In this document: positions 45,162-54,384 of the stretch, one piece after another
How positions within the stretch are numbered: the stretch's first letter is position 1
Layout: the number at the start of each line of letters is the position of its first letter
NCBI GenBank assembly: GCA_903876735.1
Contig: CAIRAW010000030.1
Coordinates: 21,092 to 85,091 of the forward strand
From: an uncultured beta proteobacterium
GTDB lineage: Bacteria; Pseudomonadota; Gammaproteobacteria; Burkholderiales; Burkholderiaceae_C
Reading direction: 5' to 3'
DNA: 64,000 nt
Translations under genes and position numbers: made by a program
The notes under the pieces: model-generated
What the model was told of the DNA's origin: nothing
Database searches by the model: none
Seen by the model: the letters and a program-made list of their open reading frames with translations, nothing else

Positions 45162-46024
45162 TAAACGCCGGGTACACCGGACGGGCGATCCTTGAAGCGC
45201 TTGTGGACCCAGAAATACTGGTCGGGCATGGTGTCAATGAACGATTGCAGCCGTTGGTTCATGAGGGCGGTATCGGCGACAGCATCGTCGGACGGGAAAT
45301 CGGCCCAGGCCGGCATGACCTGCACCTCGTAGCCCTGGGGCGTCATGCGCGTGATCACCGGCACCACCTTGGCGCGCGCAAGACGGGCGAAGCGCGAGAG
45401 CGAGGGAACCGTCGCCGCTGGCACACCATAGAACGGCACGAAGACCGACTCCTGCGGACCGTAATTCATGTCCGGCAGCAGGTACAACGGTTCGCCCACG
45501 CGCAGGGCCGCGATGATGGCCTTGACACCCTGCACGCGGCCAAAGAGCCGCACCCGGCCAAAACGCTGGCGCCCAGCCAGAATCCAGGCATCGATCACCT
45601 TGTTGGCCTGATTCGTGTAGATGGTGGTGAAACAACGCGGCAACTGCTGCGTGAGCGCGGTCCAGCCGGCATCGAGTCCGACGAAATGCGGCGCAAAGAT
45701 GACCACCGGCGCATCGCCCCGCAGTTCGTCCACAGCACCGGTCAGCTTCAGACGCGCACGCACCAGCTCGGGCGAACCATGCCAAAGCCAGCCCCGGTCC
45801 AGCCAGGCCTGGGCAAAATGGACAAAGGTGCGCAGCACCCGAACGCGGATTTGTGGCGCCGACAAGGCCGGAAAACACAGGCGCAAATTGGTCGTCGCAA
45901 CCCGGCGGCGGGGAACGATCAGCACGTACAGCACACAGCCAAGCAGCAAGCCCAGCGCGCGCAGCCAGACCAGTGGCAAACGCCCCAGCACACGCATTAC
46001 CTGTATGCCGAATCGGCTGAGCAT
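45158..46024 (-). CDS. LpxL/HtrB-family lipid A acyltransferase (second of pair)
   Basis: Inner-membrane acyltransferase of 288 residues adding secondary acyl chains to lipid A. It has an N-terminal membrane anchor (WLRALGLLLGCVLYVLIVP), the NLRLCFP region, the HX4D-type catalytic motif in FAPHFVGLDAGW and YLLPDMNYGPQESVFVPFYG. The ATG at 46024 overlaps the upstream gene's stop (TGATG). It resembles its neighbour, so the two likely act on different positions. Confidence 0.9.
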   Translation of the reverse strand: MLSRFGIQVMRVLGRLPLVWLRALGLLLGCVLYVLIVPRRRVATTNLRLCFPALSAPQIRVRVLRTFVHFAQAWLDRGWLWHGSPELVRARLKLTGAVDELRGDAPVVIFAPHFVGLDAGWTALTQQLPRCFTTIYTNQANKVIDAWILAGRQRFGRVRLFGRVQGVKAIIAALRVGEPLYLLPDMNYGPQESVFVPFYGVPAATVPSLSRFARLARAKVVPVITRMTPQGYEVQVMPAWADFPSDDAVADTALMNQRLQSFIDTMPDQYFWVHKRFKDRPSGVPGVY

Positions 46025-46854
46025 CAGAGTTCCTGCCTCGGTTGTTTGTAGCGCGCGTAGCCCCAAAGGTATTGCTGCGGGCAGCCGCGAATCAGATCCT
46101 CCATGGCCCGATTGATCAGCGCCGCCGCCTGGGCGCCATCGGCTGGCAAAGTCTGGGCAAACGGCAGAAAGCGAACACGATAACCGTGCCCCCAGGACAA
46201 ACGCTCGCCCCAGGCCAAGACAATAGCAGCCCCGGTCTGCTGCGCCAGACGGGCCGACAGCGTCATCGTGTAGGCATCGCGGCCGAAGAACGGCACCCAA
46301 AGCCCCAGGCCCTGCGGCGGCACCTGGTCCGGCAGCAGTCCAACTGACTGGCCGCTCTTGAGGGCCTTGATCATCTGTTTGACGCCGGCCAGGGTGGTCG
46401 GCGCCATTGCCATGCCGGGTCGGGTACGGGCCTTGGCAACCAGTTCACGCAGGTAGATTTGACGTGGCGGTCGGAACAAGGCGGTCAGCGGATGACCGCT
46501 CTGACCATAGTGCTCGGCGTAAGCCTGGGCCACGATCTCGAAACAGCCCAGATGCGGCGTCAGGAAAACCACGCCACGCCCCAGCGCCAGCGCCTCTTCC
46601 ACATGGGAGGCGCCCTCGATTTCCACCGGCACCGGTCGCCCCATCCACAAGCGGGGCAACTCGGCCACCAATTTGCCAGCCGCGCCAACCGCCGAGCGCC
46701 ATTGGCGCCAACCAATGCCGGACTGACGCACATTGGCCAGAAAACGCTGACGATAGGTCGCGGACGCAGCAAAAACCAGCCAACCCGCGCCCCAGCCCAG
46801 CGCATGTGCCAGCCACAAAGGCAGCAAAGAGAAAAATTTAAAAAAACGGATCAT
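46024..46854 (-). CDS. LpxL/HtrB-family lipid A acyltransferase (first of pair)
   Basis: Second secondary acyltransferase, 276 residues. The N terminus [28 protein letters not shown] is the membrane anchor. The catalytic motif HLGCFE is HX4E and the [20 protein letters not shown] loop follows. The ATG at 46854 fits homologues; the frame extends upstream through the metK promoter region. Adjacent, divergent metK is a common arrangement in Burkholderiales. Confidence 0.92.
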   Translation of the reverse strand: MIRFFKFFSLLPLWLAHALGWGAGWLVFAASATYRQRFLANVRQSGIGWRQWRSAVGAAGKLVAELPRLWMGRPVPVEIEGASHVEEALALGRGVVFLTPHLGCFEIVAQAYAEHYGQSGHPLTALFRPPRQIYLRELVAKARTRPGMAMAPTTLAGVKQMIKALKSGQSVGLLPDQVPPQGLGLWVPFFGRDAYTMTLSARLAQQTGAAIVLAWGERLSWGHGYRVRFLPFAQTLPADGAQAAALINRAMEDLIRGCPQQYLWGYARYKQPRQEL

Positions 46855-46953
46855 CACTCGGATAAAATTGCCCGGTCGCTGAGTTACGGAACTACTTGCA
46901 GGGCGACACACACGGGAGGGCTCGCCACGAGCTGCCATTGTGCCTTGTCAATT

Positions 46954-46982
46954 TTGACAAATCTGCTAAAGCGTTCGCTAAA
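46954..46982 (+). promoter_or_regulatory. Predicted metK promoter with overlapping palindrome
   Basis: A perfect TTGACA (46954-46959) is followed after exactly 17 bp by GCTAAA (46977-46982). The -35 box lies in the right arm of a palindrome TTGTCA-N4-TGACAA (46945-46960), a possible operator. A GGAG (47034-47037) precedes the metK ATG by nine bases. Confidence 0.45.
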
Positions 46983-47046
46983 AGCCCCAGGCCCAGGCAA
47001 CGCAGTCATCAACTTGTTGCAACTATCGATACTGGAGCGAATAAAT

Positions 47047-48228
47047 ATGGCGAACGATTTTCTTTTTACTTCCGAGTCTGTCTCAGAAGGCCACCCCGAC
47101 AAGGTGGCCGACCAGATCTCCGACGCAATCCTCGATGCGATTTTCAAGCAGGACCCAAAGTCCCGCGTTGCCGCCGAGACACTGTGCAACACCGGTCTGG
47201 TCGTGCTGGCCGGTGAAATCACCACCAACGCGCACGTGGACTACATCCAGGTCGCGCGCGACGTACTCAAGCGCATCGGCTACGACAACACCGACTAGGG
47301 CATCGATTACAAGGGCTGCGCCGTGCTGGTGGCCTACGACAAGCAGAGCAATGACATCGCCCAGGGCGTGGACCACGCCTCTGACGACCACCTGAACACC
47401 GGTGCCGGCGACCAGGGCCTGATGTTCGGCTACGCCTGCAACGAGACGCCGGAACTGATGCCGGCGCCGATCTACTACGCGCACCGCCTAGTGGAACGCC
47501 AGGCGCAGTTGCGCAAGGACGGGCGCATGCCTTTCCTGCGGCCCGATGCCAAGAGCCAGGTCACGATGCGCTATGTCGATGGCAAGCCGCACTCGATCGA
47601 CACGGTGGTGCTGTCAAGCCAACACAGCCCCGAAATGAGCGACGGCCTGAAAATGAAGCCAGCCTTCACAGAAGCCGTGATCGAGGACATCATCAAACCG
47701 GTGTTGCCCAAGGAATGGATTACGGCCGACACCAAGTACCTGATCAACCCGACCGGGCGTTTCGTCATTGGCGGCCCGCAGGGCGACTGCGGCCTGACCG
47801 GGCGCAAGATCATCGTCGACACCTACGGCGGCGCCTGCCCGCACGGCGGTGGCGCGTTCTCCGGCAAAGACCCGACCAAGGTGGACCGCTCAGCTGCCTA
47901 CGCCGCCCGCTATGTCGCCAAGAACATCGTCGCTGCCGGTCTGGCGCGGCAATGCCAGATTCAGGTCGCTTATGCGATTGGTGTGGCGCACCCGATGAAC
48001 GTGACGGTTTACACCGAGGGCACGGGCGTCATATCTGACGACAGGATTGCGGCCCTGGTCAACGAGTTCTTCGACCTGCGCCCCAAGGGCATCATCCAGA
48101 TGCTCGACCTGCTGCGGCCGATCTACGAGAAGACCGCCGCTTACGGCCACTTCGGCCGCGAAGAGCCCGAGTTCACCTGGGAGCGCACCGACAAGGCCCA
48201 GGCGCTGCGGGCAGCGGCCGGGCTGTAA
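47047..48228 (+). pseudogene. metK: S-adenosylmethionine synthetase with in-frame amber codon
   Basis: Makes S-adenosylmethionine from methionine and ATP. The reading frame spans 394 codons, starting [20 protein letters not shown] and ending [13 protein letters not shown], but codon 84 (47296-47298) is TAG between YDNTD and [10 protein letters not shown]. Homologues have Tyr or another residue there, so one base change (TAC/TAT to TAG) explains it. There is no frameshift, and both sides keep the ATP-, metal- and methionine-binding motifs ([33 protein letters not shown]). Promoter and ribosome-binding site look normal. Candidate explanations are a sequencing or assembly error, a very recent pseudogene with another copy, or readthrough. 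Confidence 0.9.
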
Positions 48229-48255
48229 GTCAGTCGCCACACCACAGCGTCCAGC

Positions 48256-49497
48256 ATGAAGCTGCAAACACAACGCTGGATCGACCGTTGGGTCGGCCAG
48301 CTTCTTTGCAGCCTCGTGTCGGGATGGGTGCACGTCAAGAACCTATTTGGCCAGCCGCACCGACTGACCTCCAAGCCGCGCCACATTCTGGTGATCCTGC
48401 TCTCCGAGATGGGCAGCATCGTGCTGGCCGGCCCGATGTTTGCCGCCCTGCGCCGCAACTACCCCGGCGCCGCCATCCACGTTCTGCAACTTAAAAAAAA
48501 TCAGGAGGTCTCGCGCCTGCTGGGCCTGACCCAACCCGAGCACCTGCATGCTCTGGACGACAGTTCCGGCCTTTCCCTGATCCGCGACATTCTGCGCGTG
48601 AGTCTCTCGCTGCGCCGCATCGGGCTCGATGCGGTGATCGACTGCGAACTGTTCTCGCGGGTCAGCGCCCTGCTCTCTTTTGCCTGCGGGGCACCGGTGC
48701 GGGTCGGTTTTACCGCCCACACCCAGGAAGGTCTGTACCGTGGCAGCTTCATCAACCACGCCATCCCCTACAACCCCTACCAGCACATCAGCCAGCAGTT
48801 CCTCTCCCTGGTCGACGCGCTGGATGGCATTGCAGCGGTTCCACGCAACAAGGCCGCGCCGATTCGCAAGCTACCTACCGATACCGAGTTGTCGGCTCGG
48901 TTCGAGGCCGCTGAGTTGCAGGGATACCGCGCCCAGGTCATGCGCGACCACAGCGCCTTGGCCGGGCACAAAGTCGTGCTGCTGTACGCTGGTGGCGGCA
49001 TCCTGCCCGAACGAGCTTGGCCGGCGCAACACTACGCACGGGTGGCCCAGGGTCTGTGCCTGGCCGGCCATGCGGTCGGGCTGATTGGCCTGAAGGACGA
49101 CGCCGCGCTCGCGCGCAGCCTGATCGATCAGGTAGGCCACGCCGCCTGCGTCGATCTGACCGGCTACACACGCAGCATCCGCGAACTGCTGATGCTGTTT
49201 CACGCCAGCGACCTGCTCATCACCAACGATGGCGGCCCTGGTCATTTCGCCACGCTGACACCGATCCAGACCATGGTGTTCTTCGGCCCCGAAACCGGCA
49301 GGCTGTACGGACCGCTGGGGCAGCGCAACCAGGTGCTGGAATCGGGCATCGCCTGCTCACCCTGCCTGTCGGCCTACAACCATCGCCTCACCTTTTGCGA
49401 TGGCGACAACCAGTGCCTCAAACGCATCGCGCCCGACCCGGTGCTGGCCGACGCACTGGCCTATCTGGGTCGCGAACGCGTGACGACCATCGCATGA
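48256..49497 (+). CDS. Family 9 glycosyltransferase (heptosyltransferase-like)
   Basis: GT-B glycosyltransferase of 413 residues related to LPS heptosyltransferases WaaC/WaaF/WaaQ. The N-terminal ILVILLSEMGSIVLAGPMFAALRRNYPGA and the C-terminal donor-site TNDGGPGHFATLTPIQTMVFFGPETGRLYGPLG (about residue 320) support this. The C terminus has four Cys (CSPCLSAYNHRLTFCDGDNQC), seen in some GT9 proteins. Acceptor unknown. It starts 27 bp after metK and is coupled to gtrA by ATGA. Confidence 0.85.
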   Translation: MKLQTQRWIDRWVGQLLCSLVSGWVHVKNLFGQPHRLTSKPRHILVILLSEMGSIVLAGPMFAALRRNYPGAAIHVLQLKKNQEVSRLLGLTQPEHLHALDDSSGLSLIRDILRVSLSLRRIGLDAVIDCELFSRVSALLSFACGAPVRVGFTAHTQEGLYRGSFINHAIPYNPYQHISQQFLSLVDALDGIAAVPRNKAAPIRKLPTDTELSARFEAAELQGYRAQVMRDHSALAGHKVVLLYAGGGILPERAWPAQHYARVAQGLCLAGHAVGLIGLKDDAALARSLIDQVGHAACVDLTGYTRSIRELLMLFHASDLLITNDGGPGHFATLTPIQTMVFFGPETGRLYGPLGQRNQVLESGIACSPCLSAYNHRLTFCDGDNQCLKRIAPDPVLADALAYLGRERVTTIA

Positions 49498-49991
49498 GCG
49501 CACAGCAGCCCGTACAGCGCGCACTGCTTTGGATGCTGGCCTGGATTGCGCGTTACCGCTACATCAAGTTCGGCATTGTCGGCGCCAGCGGCACCGTGGT
49601 GAATCTGGTCATGCTGCATATCGGGCATGAGTACCTTTTCCACTCGATCGAAGCCGCCTACAAAAAGCCCTATGCATCCCTGGCGCTGGCAATCATGCTG
49701 GCCACCATCAACAACTTCACATGGAATCGCCTGTGGACCTGGTCTGACCGTGTCAGAACCATGGAACACGGACGGACAAGCGCTCACGTCAACCTGCGCT
49801 TGCTGGGTACAGAATTTGGCCAATACGTCACAGCATCGAGTTTTGGCAGCGCCGTACAGTACTTTCTGACGCTGCTGCTGTCGGGCTATATGGACTACCG
49901 CATTGCCAACGTGATCGCCATCCTGAGCGCCAGCGTCGGCAACTTCTTGGCCAACGACCGCTGGACCTTTCGCCGGCGCTCGCGCCACTAG
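49494..49991 (+). CDS. GtrA-family membrane protein
   Basis: Small polytopic protein of 165 residues with four predicted membrane helices. The GtrA pattern is present: RYIKFGIVGASGTVVNLVML at the start, ATINNFTWNRLWTW in the middle, and ASVGNFLANDRWTFRRR at the end. GtrA proteins are thought to flip or handle undecaprenyl-linked sugars used by nearby glycosyltransferases. The start overlaps the GT9 stop; the ArnT-like gene follows after 3 bp. Confidence 0.9.
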   Translation: MSAQQPVQRALLWMLAWIARYRYIKFGIVGASGTVVNLVMLHIGHEYLFHSIEAAYKKPYASLALAIMLATINNFTWNRLWTWSDRVRTMEHGRTSAHVNLRLLGTEFGQYVTASSFGSAVQYFLTLLLSGYMDYRIANVIAILSASVGNFLANDRWTFRRRSRH

Positions 49992-49994
49992 GCT

Positions 49995-51782
49995 ATGCAA
50001 ATCCAGTCGTCGACCGCACCCAAGGCCGCGACACTGGCCTGGATCGCCCTTTTGGTTCTGGCAATCCTGATCTATGCACTGGGACTGGGGGGGCAATACA
50101 ACCCGAGCAACGGCGACGAACTGGTCTATACCCACATTGCGCGCCTGACTGCCGCCTCCGGCCACTGGTTGCCACTGGTATCGGACCTCGACCATATGCG
50201 CAACACCAAGCCGCCACTGCTGTTCTGGCAGGCCATGGTGGCGGGCGACTGGGGCAACAACTGGAGCCTGACCGCGCTGCGCCTGCCGAGCCTGCTCTAT
50301 ACGCTGCTGCTGGCTGCTGCCGTGGCCTGGACCACGCGACAAATCACAGGTTCCGTGCGCAGCGCCTGCATCGCCGCCTGCCTCTACCTGGCCTTCTTTT
50401 GCACCTACCGATACGGCCGAAGCTATCTGACCAGCGCGCCGGAAAGTTTCTGGTTCGGTCTGCCAATGTTCTGGCTGCTGTGGCAGCGCGGGCGCGGTGA
50501 GGCGGGGTCTGGTAGTCCGACTCGGGCTGCGCCCCTGGGCTGGCTGAGCCACATTGTTTTCGGCCTGGCACTGGGGCTCGGACTGGCCTACAAATCCTTC
50601 GCGCTGATTGCACCCGCTGCTGCCACGCTGTGGTGCGCCCAGTTGCTCAGCGGACCGGCGCTGAACTGGCGCGTGCTACTGCAAACCACGCTCAAGGTAG
50701 GTCTGAGCGTGGCGCTGGCACTGGGTATTTTTGGATTGTGGTTTGTGCTGGACCCGAATCCGGCTGCGGTCTGGCAGGAGTTCGTGATTGGCGAAAACGC
50801 CGGCAAGCTGTCCAACGCCCAGGGCTACTGGCGTACCGCTCTGCTCGGCGGGGGCTTCAGCATCTGGGCGCAGTTGCTGGCCTATGTTCAAAACGCCGGA
50901 CTGCTGGCTTTCATCGTGTTGGGCTGGATGCTGCTCGGGTTGCGCACGTGTTTTCGCGCGGCAGACGACGCAGCGCATTCGGCCCAGCGCGTCATCCTGC
51001 TGACCTGGCTGGCGGTGTGGCTGATCGTTTTCACGCTGCCGAGCCAACGCTCGGCGCGCTACCTGATTCCAGCCATGCCGGCACTGGCGATCCTGATGGC
51101 GCTGGAATGGCAGCGCATCGCACGCATTTGGTTCCTGCTGTCGCTGTTGCTGTGCGGGGTCCTGATCGCTGGCCTGGGGCGCATCGCCTGGGCCGCGCAT
51201 GAACTGGGCATTGGTAGCGGCTTTGAATTGGGCCTGACGCTATTCGCGGTCACTGCCGGTCTGTTGCTGGTGCTGGTGGGCACCTTCAAACCAGCCTGGA
51301 CGCGCGCCTGTAGCGTGGCTGTCAGCCTGGCAGTATTGGCCTGTTTCAGCCTGAGCACAGCGCCGCTGAACGGCGCCGATGGTCTGTACGGCAGCGAAGT
51401 GATGACCCAACTGCGGCAAGCCCGCGTCGCGGTGCCGAACGGCTTCAATGGCCAGTTCGAACGTTTTGAGTTTTTGCTGCCAGACAATCGCTTCATACCC
51501 TACGACAGCGACGAGCGCGCAAGCGCCAGCGCGAATGCCGCTGACCTGCAGCGCCTGCTGGCAACGCACGACGCCGTAGTTTGGCTGCAATCCAATCCGC
51601 AGGAACTGACTCCCCCCTGCGTTCCAGGCTGCCGCGTACTGGGCAGTCGCTGGGAGGTCAAGGGACGGCACCAGAGCGGCGAGATCAACCGGGGCAATAT
51701 CTGGTACCCGCAGCGCTGGCTGTTCAGGCGCGAGTGGCTGCTGGCAAACACCTTGTCTGCCAACGCCGGCGCGCCACGCTGA
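49995..51782 (+). CDS. ArnT/PMT-family membrane glycosyltransferase
   Basis: GT-C transferase of 595 residues with about ten or more membrane helices. The first periplasmic loop holds the catalytic-type pattern NGDELVYTHIARLTAASGHWLPLVSDLDHMRNTKPPLLFWQAM, close to ArnT, which moves aminoarabinose from undecaprenyl phosphate to lipid A. The donor sugar and acceptor are not known here. With GtrA and GT9 just upstream, a lipid-linked-sugar envelope modification is likely (inference). Its 3' end overlaps the convergent membrane-protein gene by 59 bp. Confidence 0.85.
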   Translation: MQIQSSTAPKAATLAWIALLVLAILIYALGLGGQYNPSNGDELVYTHIARLTAASGHWLPLVSDLDHMRNTKPPLLFWQAMVAGDWGNNWSLTALRLPSLLYTLLLAAAVAWTTRQITGSVRSACIAACLYLAFFCTYRYGRSYLTSAPESFWFGLPMFWLLWQRGRGEAGSGSPTRAAPLGWLSHIVFGLALGLGLAYKSFALIAPAAATLWCAQLLSGPALNWRVLLQTTLKVGLSVALALGIFGLWFVLDPNPAAVWQEFVIGENAGKLSNAQGYWRTALLGGGFSIWAQLLAYVQNAGLLAFIVLGWMLLGLRTCFRAADDAAHSAQRVILLTWLAVWLIVFTLPSQRSARYLIPAMPALAILMALEWQRIARIWFLLSLLLCGVLIAGLGRIAWAAHELGIGSGFELGLTLFAVTAGLLLVLVGTFKPAWTRACSVAVSLAVLACFSLSTAPLNGADGLYGSEVMTQLRQARVAVPNGFNGQFERFEFLLPDNRFIPYDSDERASASANAADLQRLLATHDAVVWLQSNPQELTPPCVPGCRVLGSRWEVKGRHQSGEINRGNIWYPQRWLFRREWLLANTLSANAGAPR

Positions 51783-52419
51783 ACAACCAACCGGCCTGCA
51801 GAACCAGCCAAAGCAAGGGATCGAGCAGCGCGTCCCACAGATTACCGCTGGGCAGGCGTGTCAGCACGAAAAAGGCCAGTACAGCAAGCGGCAAGGCTGA
51901 CGCACGCGAGCCCTGCCGCAGCCAATACAGCGCGGCCGTCACCACAGCGACAGCGACCGTCGATGCAGCAAAGCCCCAGGCGTAAACCGAAACAGGAAGC
52001 AAGGCCAGGGTATCGAGCAGCAGGATCCAGCCCAGCAGCACAGCCGGCGCCAGCAGGCGCTTGAAAGCTTGCGCGTCCGCCGCTGCGAATGATGCGGCGG
52101 CGCTTGGGATGCGCCCGCCTTGCCCCAGCAGCCAGCTCAAACAGAGAAAGACCGTCATCGTGCTCGGACTCTGAAACGCCAGACCAAGCCAGAATGCGGG
52201 CGACAGCGCGCCTGGCAGCAGCGTCCAGAGTAGCGCCAGCCCGGCCAGTGCCCACGGATAGCGCGGCACGAAGCGCTCTGCCAGCAAAAACACTCCAGTG
52301 CCGAGCACGATGGCCCAGCCCAGATGCAAGGCAAGCCAGGCGGCAGTGGCGCCCGGTAGCAGCGCGTTGTCGGGCGAGGACAGGATATTGAAGAAAACGT
52401 TGATGTCCATGCTTGGCAT
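51724..52419 (-). CDS. Hypothetical polytopic membrane protein
   Basis: Protein of 231 residues with about six predicted membrane segments (for example LALHLGWAIVLGTGVFLLAERF and LLGWILLLDTLALLPVSVY), and no motif I recognise. The ATG at 52419 lies 4 bp after the BNR gene stop, so the two are co-transcribed; a second ATG is at 52410. The frame continues further upstream only as an overlap with the BNR gene. The Arg-rich C terminus (RRRWQTRCLPAATRA) is encoded opposite the end of the ArnT-like gene. Confidence 0.7.
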   Translation of the reverse strand: MPSMDINVFFNILSSPDNALLPGATAAWLALHLGWAIVLGTGVFLLAERFVPRYPWALAGLALLWTLLPGALSPAFWLGLAFQSPSTMTVFLCLSWLLGQGGRIPSAAASFAAADAQAFKRLLAPAVLLGWILLLDTLALLPVSVYAWGFAASTVAVAVVTAALYWLRQGSRASALPLAVLAFFVLTRLPSGNLWDALLDPLLWLVLQAGWLFSVARRRWQTRCLPAATRA

Positions 52420-52423
52420 GTTC

Positions 52424-53635
52424 TCAGTGTGCCAGTGCAGAGGACGAAAACCGCTGCCAGGCGATGGCCTTGCGCTGATCGGTGTAGCTGACCCACAGGC
52501 TGTCATCGACCCAGGCCATTGCCGGGTAGGAGTACTCATCGCGACCGGCGCCATGCGCCAGCGGCTGTGCCAAAGACCACGCACGGCCGTCCACCGATGC
52601 ACTCAAATCCAGCACGGTGCGGCCCTGGGGCGTGGAATTGTGGGTCAGAAACATAAGCCCAGGCGCCAACGCCAGCCCCGCCACCGACGAATCCGGATTG
52701 TGCAAGCTCAGATCGTCCAGATCAGTCCAGTTCTGGCCACCATCAAGCGTTTGCGCCACCGCCACCTTGCCATCGATGCGCTGATCGCGCATCAACGCCA
52801 GCCAGTTCGATTCGGTCGCCATCAACAAGGTCGGCTGTAGCAAATAGTTTCGACGGGAGATGCGCGTCAATCCCAAAAATTCGCCACTGGCGTCAAAGCG
52901 CAAGGCGACCGGGTATTTGAGGCCCATTTCAAAATGCACCGGCAGCACCATGCCGCCATCTCGCAAGGGCAGTGCGGCCGTGCGCACCAGAAAACTGGTA
53001 TTCCATAACCACGACAGGGGCAAGACCTGGCCCGCCTCAAAAGACAAATCCGCAAAATCCTGCCCCACGCGGCTTTGGCGCAAGTGCACAATACGCGCCG
53101 CTGCCCAGCCGCCCAGGCCGGTCGTCACGACAAACAAATGAATCCGACCCGTGCCATCGAGCCATGCCACCGGGTTGCCGAGCCGACGCACGCCAAAGCC
53201 CAGTTGATCACCCAAAGCATGCCGGCTCACCACGAAACGCGCCACACTCCATTGCTGGCTGGCACGGTCAAAGCTGGAGGCGGCGATCTGCACATCTGCA
53301 GCGCTCTCCCGCGTGCCGGCGAACCAGAATGCCAGCAGACTCGCTGACCGGGATGCCGGCAGCGCCAGCAGGCTGCTGGCGTGTGCGCTCAAAGTGTTGG
53401 CCGGCATTGGGATCTGGCCGCCGTCAGTGCGCGTCAGAGCAATGCCGGACGCCGCTGCGGCAGTTGCAGGCCACAGCGCTTGCGCCATCGGAGCCGGCGC
53501 CGGACGGCGAACGACGTCCAGCGTGATCACGACGGCGCAGACCAGCAAGGCAGTCAGCAGTCGCAAGGCGAAGGAACGGGCAACAAGGACAATCAAGAAA
53601 TCAGGCTCGGCGAAAGACCAGGGTTGGAAGAACAA
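52424..53635 (-). CDS. Membrane-anchored BNR/sialidase-fold protein
   Basis: Beta-propeller-like protein of up to 403 residues. A membrane helix at about residues 21-40 (SFALRLLTALLVCAVVITLD) would anchor it with the domain in the periplasm. An Asp-box TLDGGQNW lies at 296-303 and a second, SVDGRAW, at 347-353; AFWFAGTRE (102-110) and GRIHLFVV resemble the BNR_2 sialidase superfamily. The start is uncertain: the frame opens with TTG at 53635 and another TTG is at 53596, neither with a good ribosome-binding site. Substrate unknown; possibly the glycan made by the neighbours. Confidence 0.75.
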   Translation of the reverse strand: MFFQPWSFAEPDFLIVLVARSFALRLLTALLVCAVVITLDVVRRPAPAPMAQALWPATAAAASGIALTRTDGGQIPMPANTLSAHASSLLALPASRSASLLAFWFAGTRESAADVQIAASSFDRASQQWSVARFVVSRHALGDQLGFGVRRLGNPVAWLDGTGRIHLFVVTTGLGGWAAARIVHLRQSRVGQDFADLSFEAGQVLPLSWLWNTSFLVRTAALPLRDGGMVLPVHFEMGLKYPVALRFDASGEFLGLTRISRRNYLLQPTLLMATESNWLALMRDQRIDGKVAVAQTLDGGQNWTDLDDLSLHNPDSSVAGLALAPGLMFLTHNSTPQGRTVLDLSASVDGRAWSLAQPLAHGAGRDEYSYPAMAWVDDSLWVSYTDQRKAIAWQRFSSSALAH

Positions 53636-53786
53636 GTCGCGAGGAAAAAGGTGGCGACGCAGGCCTGTATCTTAAAGCGCGCGGCCAAGCGCCTTGCTGC
53701 CGCCGGCGGTACGCGATAATCGAGCCTTCATTTGAAGCCTTGGGTGTCTCCTGGTGAGCTGCTTCTGGTCCCCCAAAAGAAGAACC

Positions 53787-54377
53787 ATGCACCACACCAT
53801 TTTCGACACCCCCATCGTCAACACCTTGCTGCGCGCCTTTTCGGTGGCTTTCCTCAAGCTTAGCGGCTGGAAGATTGAAGGCAGCCTGCCGGCGGGCAGC
53901 ACCAAGAGCGTGCTGATTGCCGCGCCCCACACCAGCAACTGGGATCTTCCCTACACGCTGATGGTGGCCTTCGTGCTGCGCCTGAATATCTACTGGATGG
54001 GCAAGGAACAGATTTTCAAACCGCCTTTTCGCGGCCTGATGCGCTGGCTCGGTGGCATCCCGGTGCAACGCGAGAAAAGCAACAACCTGGTCGCGGCATC
54101 AATCGAGGCCATCAAGGCGGCGCACGGGCCGCTGCAACTGGTCGTTCCGCCCGAAGGCACACGCAGCAACACGCGCTACTGGAAGACCGGTTTTTACTAC
54201 ATCGCTGTCGGCGCCCAGGTGCCGATTGTGATGGCCTACATGGATTACAAACGCAAGATCAGTGGACTGGGCCCGGTGTTTCAACCCAGCGGCGACATCG
54301 AGGCCGACATGGCGGCGATCAAGGCCTTTTACGAGCCTTTCACCGGCAGGAACGCTGACCAGTTCCACGCCGGCTGA
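53787..54377 (+). CDS. PlsC-like 1-acylglycerol-3-phosphate acyltransferase family protein
   Basis: Lysophospholipid-type acyltransferase of 196 residues. The HX4D motif is HTSNWD in IAAPHTSNWDLPYTL, with FRGLMRWLGGIPVQRE and PPEGTRSNTRYWKTGFYYIA as the later blocks. It belongs to the short bacterial family distinct from main PlsC, so it may acylate another lipid. The ATG at 53787 fits the family start. It ends 7 bp from convergent dnaE2. Confidence 0.88.
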   Translation: MHHTIFDTPIVNTLLRAFSVAFLKLSGWKIEGSLPAGSTKSVLIAAPHTSNWDLPYTLMVAFVLRLNIYWMGKEQIFKPPFRGLMRWLGGIPVQREKSNNLVAASIEAIKAAHGPLQLVVPPEGTRSNTRYWKTGFYYIAVGAQVPIVMAYMDYKRKISGLGPVFQPSGDIEADMAAIKAFYEPFTGRNADQFHAG

Positions 54378-54384
54378 ACGCCGC

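Noticed and set aside
46855..47046. SAM/SAH riboswitch upstream of metK
   Set aside because: No conserved riboswitch core is recognisable; the region looks like a divergent promoter spacer.
47047..48228. Amber recoding (pyrrolysine or other) as explanation for the metK TAG
   Set aside because: At least five neighbouring genes end in TAG, no recoding signal is visible, and homologues have a normal residue there. A point mutation or sequence error is simpler.
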